Below are positions 60,183 through 64,000 of a stretch of 64,000 nt of DNA, one piece after another. The position numbers and the translations under genes are program-made. The stretch's first letter is position 1, and every line of letters starts with the position of its first letter. This stretch comes from JAJXWB01 sp046349215 (GTDB taxonomy: Bacteria > Pseudomonadota > Alphaproteobacteria > Rhizobiales > Beijerinckiaceae), in contig JAXMCV010000003.1 of the NCBI GenBank assembly GCA_046349215.1, positions 372,001-436,000 on the forward strand, written 5' to 3'. A model generated the notes under the pieces. It saw only the letters and a program-made list of their open reading frames with translations, did no database searches and was not told where the DNA came from.

Positions 60183-60428
60183 TCAGTGCAGGCTGACCGT
60201 CTGCAACTCGCTCTGCATGGCGCTGGCGATCGCGGTAGCGCGCGAATCCGCGAGCATGAGCGGCGCGCCGTCGGCCGACAGGAGGGCGAACAGCTTGACG
60301 CCCGGCTGCAGGTCGTTCGCCTGCGGGTAGATCTGCTTGAACTCGTCCGAGGTCATTTCACGCACATAGGCGACCTGACCCGCGCCGAGCTTGGCGAACT
60401 GCTCTTCGGTGAAGGGGGAATTGGTCAT
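60183..60428 (-). CDS. Small DUF1150-type protein next to hsp20
   Basis: An 81-residue protein of the DUF1150 kind (EEQFAKLGAGQVAYVREMTSDEF, FALLSADGAPLMLADSR). AAGGAG stands 6 nt before the ATG at 60428. It lies 74 bp downstream of hsp20 on the same strand, the arrangement usual in Hyphomicrobiales, so it is probably heat-induced with it. Biochemical function is unknown. Confidence 0.85.
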   Translation of the reverse strand: MTNSPFTEEQFAKLGAGQVAYVREMTSDEFKQIYPQANDLQPGVKLFALLSADGAPLMLADSRATAIASAMQSELQTVSLH

Positions 60429-60502
60429 CTTGCACTCCTTGCGGCCTCCAGAGGCCCGCTTTTCCGACGCCAGCAAGGCCGCGCGTCGAATGGTCAGGCG
60501 CG

Positions 60503-60931
60503 TCAGTCGCGCGCTACGATGTCGATCTTGCGGATGATCCGCTCCGGCTCGGGCCGGACAAGATCGACCGAAAGAAGTCCGTTCGAGAGGTCCGCGCCCT
60601 GGACCTGCATGCCCTCGGCCAGCAGGAAGGCCCGCTGGAACTGCCTGGCGGCGATGCCGCGATGCAGGTAGGTCCGCTCGCGGTCCTCCTGCTGCCGGCC
60701 GCGGATCACGAGCTGGTTTTCCTCGATCGTGATCTCGAGCTGGTCGCGCGTGAAACCGGCGACCGCCAGCGTGATGCGCAGGCGCTCAGGCTCGCTTTCG
60801 GTCCGCGAAAGGCGCTCGATATTGTAGGGCGGGTAGCCGTCGCTGCCGGCGCGGGTCACGCGATCGAGGGCGCGTTCGATGGTCTCGAAGCCGAGCAGAA
60901 ACGGCGAATTCAGGGTAGGCGTACGCGACAT
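60503..60931 (-). CDS. Small heat shock protein Hsp20 (IbpA type)
   Basis: A 142-residue alpha-crystallin-domain chaperone. PYNIERLSRTESEPERLRITLAVAGF starts the domain, with QLEITIEENQLVIRG in the middle and the beta-9/loop FQRAFLLAEGMQVQGADLSNGLLSVDL towards its end. The C-terminal I-x-I-like anchor is IRKIDI. It binds unfolding proteins and holds them for refolding. A candidate RpoH promoter lies about 65-95 bp upstream, and the leader is long enough to fold. Confidence 0.92.
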   Translation of the reverse strand: MSRTPTLNSPFLLGFETIERALDRVTRAGSDGYPPYNIERLSRTESEPERLRITLAVAGFTRDQLEITIEENQLVIRGRQQEDRERTYLHRGIAARQFQRAFLLAEGMQVQGADLSNGLLSVDLVRPEPERIIRKIDIVARD

Positions 60932-60994
60932 GTTGAAGCCCCTCAGGCGCCTCTTTCCTCCGCCGGCCCTCTCGAGGCGCACGGCGGCTCCGCC

Positions 60995-61025
60995 ATGATA
61001 TGGTTGCGCCTTCCCTTTGTACAAG
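60995..61025 (-). promoter_or_regulatory. Candidate RpoH (sigma-32) promoter for hsp20
   Basis: On the minus strand CTTG (61025-61022) is followed after 18 bases by CCATATCAT (61003-60995), the spacing and sequence of alphaproteobacterial heat-shock promoters (CTTG-N17/18-CYTATnT). The transcript would have a leader of about 60 nt, rich in inverted words (GGCGG-AG-CCGCC, GCGCCTC...GAGGCGC), which could form a thermosensor hairpin near GAGGGG; that last point is a guess. Confidence 0.6.
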
Positions 61026-61190
61026 AGGCCGGCGGCTACAGGCGGCGCCCGCCGCGCCATGAATCCCGGCCCTTTCGCGACACTGGCGTGACCGTGCCGG
61101 TTAATGCTAAGGGTCCGGGTCCGATCGAGGCTCCGGAAGCTTCGGCCGGGGCAACAGGGGCGGTTCGTCCCGTAACCGGAACGTTTCTGC

Positions 61191-62435
61191 GTGGCGAAGC
61201 ACAAGACCCTCTCCGAATACGCGCTGCGGCGCTACCGCCTGGCCGGCAAGGCCATTCTGGACGAGCACGGGAACCCCTTCTTCGCGCCCACCGACACGCT
61301 GAAGGCTGAAATCCAGTCCCGCGGCAACGGGCACTACGTGTCCTTCGCCAATTACGACTATCTCGGCCTTGCCGATCATCCGGACGTCAAGGCGGCCGCG
61401 CATCAGGCCGTGGACAAGTTCGGCGTCGGCGCGCTGGCTTCCCGCCTCGTCGGCGGCGAGCGGTCCACCCACCAGATATTCGAGGACGATCTGGCGAAGT
61501 TCCTCGGCGTCGAGGCGACGCTTTCGCTGGTTTCTGGCTACCTGACCAACCTGACGGTCATCACCCACCTGATGGCCAAGCGCGACGCGATCTTCCTGGA
61601 CGAATTGTCGCACAACAGCGTCGCAACGGGCGCCCGCACGTCGGATGCGGCGCAGATCGTGTTCCGCCACAACGATCTCGACCATCTCGACGAGCTGCTG
61701 ACCGAGCATCGCGAGAAATACAACAACGTGATGATCGCTGTCGAAAGCCTGTACTCGATGGACGGCGACACGATCGACCTGCCGCGACTGGTCGAGCTCA
61801 AGGAAAAGCATCAGGCCTGGCTGCTGGTCGACGAAGCGCATTCGATCGGCGTGCTCGGCGAGCGCGGCGCGGGCCTGTGCGAATATTGCGGCGTCGACCC
61901 CGACAAGGTCGATCTGATCATCGGCACGCTGTCGAAAAGCTTCGCGTCCTGCGGCGGTTTCGTGGCCGGCAAGCGCGGCCTGATCGACTGGATGAAATTC
62001 ACCCTGCCGGGCTTCGTCTATTCTGTCGGCCTGTCGCCGGTCATCACGGCCGCCGCCGCCAAGGCGCTCGACCTAATGCAGACGGAATCCTGGCGCGTCG
62101 CCAAGCTCGCCCACAACGCCGAATTCCTGCGCGATACCGCGCAGGCGGCCGGCCTCGACACAGGCCCCGCCATCGGCCGCGCCGTCGTCCCGATCCTGTT
62201 CAATTCGGTCTGGGAGACGATGGCCGTTTCCCAGCACCTGCTGGAGCATGGCATCTACGTGCCGCCCGTCGTTCAGGTCGGCGTGCCCAAGGACAAGCCC
62301 CGCCTGCGCTTTTTCATCTCGGCGAACCATACCGAGGACGAAATCAGGCAGGTGGTGCAGCTCATCGTGGATCGGCCGGTGGTCGAGCCGCCGCGCCAGG
62401 CCATGCCGACCCCGGACGCCACGGTCTCGGTCTAG
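61191..62435 (+). CDS. Alpha-oxoamine synthase (serine palmitoyltransferase-like)
   Basis: A 414-residue PLP enzyme of the family that joins an amino acid with an acyl thioester (SPT, AONS, KBL, ALAS). The PLP aspartate is in VDEAHSIGVLGERG, the Schiff-base lysine in GTLSKSFASCGGFVAG, and LPGFVYSVGLSP follows. The wording around the lysine is nearer to bacterial serine palmitoyltransferases than to KBL or ALAS. The start is GTG with GGAA upstream. The next genes are a GNAT-type protein and a desaturase of the sphingolipid kind, so I infer synthesis of 3-ketosphinganine; a biotin-type AONS remains possible. Confidence 0.85.
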   Translation: MAKHKTLSEYALRRYRLAGKAILDEHGNPFFAPTDTLKAEIQSRGNGHYVSFANYDYLGLADHPDVKAAAHQAVDKFGVGALASRLVGGERSTHQIFEDDLAKFLGVEATLSLVSGYLTNLTVITHLMAKRDAIFLDELSHNSVATGARTSDAAQIVFRHNDLDHLDELLTEHREKYNNVMIAVESLYSMDGDTIDLPRLVELKEKHQAWLLVDEAHSIGVLGERGAGLCEYCGVDPDKVDLIIGTLSKSFASCGGFVAGKRGLIDWMKFTLPGFVYSVGLSPVITAAAAKALDLMQTESWRVAKLAHNAEFLRDTAQAAGLDTGPAIGRAVVPILFNSVWETMAVSQHLLEHGIYVPPVVQVGVPKDKPRLRFFISANHTEDEIRQVVQLIVDRPVVEPPRQAMPTPDATVSV

Positions 62436-62511
62436 CCGCTCGTTTTCTGGAAGACGTCCAATCCGGCGTGGTGGGTTTGGCCCGCTGCGCCGCGCGTGAT
62501 ATTGGCGCGCC

Positions 62512-63708
62512 ATGACCGCGTCGCCAAAGCTCCAAGACTCACTGGGGAATTCCTCCGTCGAGGTCGCGCCCGTCGCGGGCTTGCGCGACTTCATGGAATT
62601 CTGCCGCGTCCCGCGCCTGCTCTACGCCGGCCAGAAAGGCTTCTCGCCCTCGCTCGACGTCGAGCGCTGGACGCTCTACGGCCACAAGCTCAGCCCTCAC
62701 TACGACCTCGTGCGCAGCCAGGCGTTTCTGGCCCGGCGCGACGGCAGGACCGTCGGGCGCATCGAGGCGCAGATCTACAAGGACGTCACGCCCAACGGCG
62801 CTTCGCCGGCGCAGTTCGGATCGCTGGACGCCATCGACGACGAGGGCATCGTCGCCGCGCTGCTGGCCGCCGCCGAAAGCTGGCTCGCCGGGCAGGGCGC
62901 AAGCGTCATGCACGGCCCCTATTCGCCGTCGATCAACGCGGAATGCGGCATGCTGGTCGAGGGCTTCGAGGCCGCGCCGATGGTGTTCATGCCGTGGCAC
63001 CCGCCCTATCTCAGCCGTCACGTCGAGGCGCTCGGGCTGCAGAAGGCGCGCGACCTCATCTCCTATCGTCACGATATCAACGAGAAGGACCGGAGTTTCG
63101 AACCGGTCCTGCTGAACCGTCCGGAATGGAAGTCGCGTCTGCGCTATCGGCCGCTCGATCTGAAGAACCTCGATTCCGAAGTCGACCTGATGACGGAATT
63201 GTTCAACGACGCATGGGCGGCCAACTGGGGCTTCGTGCCGATCACGCGCGCCGAATTCAAGTCGATGGCCGACAGCCTGAAGTTCATCATGACGCCGGAC
63301 TACGGCTTCGTGGTGGAACTGGACGGCGAGGCGGTGGCCTTCGGCATCATCGTGCCAAACCTGCACGACATCGTCGCCGACCTGAACGGCCGGCTCGGCC
63401 TGACCGGGCTTGTGAAGCTGATCGGCCGCATCCGCCGCAAGCCGTACAAGTCAGGGCGGCTCGCGCTGTTCGGGATGCGGCAGTCGCTGCATCGAAGCGC
63501 GCGGGGCGGCGTGGTGGTGCTGACGATGGTGGAGCACCTCAAGCTGACCAGCCGCAAAGTTGCGCTGGATCATGTCGAATTCGGCTGGGTTCTTGAAAAT
63601 AACATGGGAATGCGCAAGCCGATCGAGATGAGCGGCGCAAAAATCGACAAGATTCACCGCATATACGAGAAGCGCCTGGCCGGCGCGCCTGCAGCGGCGC
63701 AAGGCTGA
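62512..63708 (+). CDS. GNAT-superfamily-like acyltransferase of unknown substrate
   Basis: A 398-residue protein. Its N-terminal part (FMEFCRVPRLLYAGQKGFSPSLDVERW, FLARRDGRTVGRIEAQI) and C-terminal part (VDLMTELFNDAWAANWGFVPITRAEF, FVVELDGEAVAFGIIVPNLHDI) both resemble acyltransferase folds of a large uncharacterised bacterial group. It lies 76 bp after the alpha-oxoamine synthase and 16 bp before the desaturase. In Caulobacter ceramide synthesis is performed by a GNAT-type protein encoded near spt, so this gene is a candidate N-acyltransferase; that is inference from context. Confidence 0.8.
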   Translation: MTASPKLQDSLGNSSVEVAPVAGLRDFMEFCRVPRLLYAGQKGFSPSLDVERWTLYGHKLSPHYDLVRSQAFLARRDGRTVGRIEAQIYKDVTPNGASPAQFGSLDAIDDEGIVAALLAAAESWLAGQGASVMHGPYSPSINAECGMLVEGFEAAPMVFMPWHPPYLSRHVEALGLQKARDLISYRHDINEKDRSFEPVLLNRPEWKSRLRYRPLDLKNLDSEVDLMTELFNDAWAANWGFVPITRAEFKSMADSLKFIMTPDYGFVVELDGEAVAFGIIVPNLHDIVADLNGRLGLTGLVKLIGRIRRKPYKSGRLALFGMRQSLHRSARGGVVVLTMVEHLKLTSRKVALDHVEFGWVLENNMGMRKPIEMSGAKIDKIHRIYEKRLAGAPAAAQG

Positions 63709-63724
63709 GGCCGGAAGGCAAGAC

Positions 63725-64000
63725 ATGAACGCCATACTGGAAATCTCGCCCGCGGGCATCGACCGGTCGCACGTATTGAGACGTCAGGCGATTCTGGCGG
63801 CGCACCCGGAAGTCCGCACGCTTTTCGTGCGCGATATCGCGACCTTCTGGATCACCGCCGGTATTTTCGTGCTGCAGGTGGCGATCGCCGCCTGGATGGG
63901 CAAGCTCGGCATGTCCTACTGGTGGGCGACGCTGATCCTCGCCTATTGCGTCGGCGCCTTCGCCAATCATGCAATGTTCGTCATCATCCACGATTCGATC
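63725..64000 (+). CDS. Fatty-acid desaturase, sphingolipid delta-4 desaturase-like, N-terminal part
   Basis: The first 92 codons of a membrane desaturase; the gene continues beyond the window. The N-terminal HVLRRQAILAAHPEVRTLF closely follows the N-terminal motif of eukaryotic dihydroceramide delta-4 desaturases (His, Arg-Arg, ILA, P-E). Two membrane segments follow (about 40-60 and 66-88), the second containing FANHAMFVIIHDSI, the start of the first histidine box. The family uses a di-iron centre to introduce a double bond. The catalytic histidine boxes 2 and 3 cannot be seen. Confidence 0.8.
   Translation, partial: MNAILEISPAGIDRSHVLRRQAILAAHPEVRTLFVRDIATFWITAGIFVLQVAIAAWMGKLGMSYWWATLILAYCVGAFANHAMFVIIHDSI

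Noticed and set aside
61191..62435. 5-aminolevulinate synthase (hemA)
   Set aside because: The alpha-oxoamine synthase fold fits, but the sequence around the PLP lysine (GTLSKSFASCGG) and the N-terminus do not look like alphaproteobacterial HemA, and no tetrapyrrole genes are nearby.

Overview
The window is high-GC bacterial chromosome from an alphaproteobacterium, most likely order Hyphomicrobiales (Rhizobiales). The evidence is the lptC-lptA-lptB/rpoN-hpf-ptsN block, a DUF1150 gene beside hsp20, an OlsB-like acyltransferase, a TPP-riboswitch thi operon, three branched-chain-type or ugp ABC transporters, and an RpoH-type promoter. I cannot name the genus. Genes are dense, often overlap by 4 bp (ATGA, GTGA, TTGA) and use GTG or TTG starts fairly often.

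Region 1 (1-12413) is a divergent catabolic locus. Leftward run a periplasmic binding protein, a LivH permease, an unusual LivM-LivG-LivF single-chain fusion, a shikimate-dehydrogenase-like enzyme and a flavoprotein cut by the window edge. Rightward run a Gfo/Idh/MocA dehydrogenase, an IclR regulator, an NAD-epimerase, a TIM-barrel isomerase, a second flavoprotein, a NIPSNAP protein and an SDR. Two TGGAA-N5-TTCCA palindromes 31 bp apart lie in the shared promoter region and look like the IclR operators. The substrate is unknown; the enzyme set fits a cyclic polyol or hydroaromatic acid.

Region 2 (12414-14685) is a scar: an SDR, about 280 bp without a gene, a decayed IS3-family element, a 16-bp direct repeat and the C-terminal part of a comM (Mg-chelatase-like) gene. 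Region 3 (14775-19914) has a hybrid histidine kinase, an ornithine-lipid-type acyltransferase, a crotonase and an unknown polytopic membrane protein. Region 4 (20029-28208) has TPP riboswitch-thiOSGE, a persulfide dioxygenase-rhodanese fusion, purF with an SDR, cvpA and a hotdog-like protein.

Region 5 (28213-34423) is a second branched-chain-type ABC operon whose last genes are an alpha/beta hydrolase and a DUF4893 protein. Region 6 (34519-39593) is trehalose metabolism: otsB (frameshifted as read), a GH15 glycosidase and otsA in one overlapping unit, with glucokinase divergent. Region 7 (39594-47437) is the conserved ptsN-hpf-rpoN-lptB-lptA-lptC-rnd block, with an SDR placed between lptB and rpoN, followed by an HWE/HisKA_2-type kinase. 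Region 8 (47631-57130) has tRNA-Leu(CAG), an NDUFA9-like protein, a CysZ-like protein, a serine hydrolase coupled to the ugpBAEC operon (which carries two different palindromic repeats around ugpA), and a GMC oxidoreductase.

Region 9 (57253-64000) has an ACT-domain protein, a class A PBP, DUF1150-hsp20 with a candidate heat-shock promoter, and at the right edge an alpha-oxoamine synthase, a GNAT-like protein and the start of a desaturase resembling sphingolipid delta-4 desaturases. These last three look like a bacterial sphingolipid pathway and, with the region 1 locus, are the best candidates for something new.
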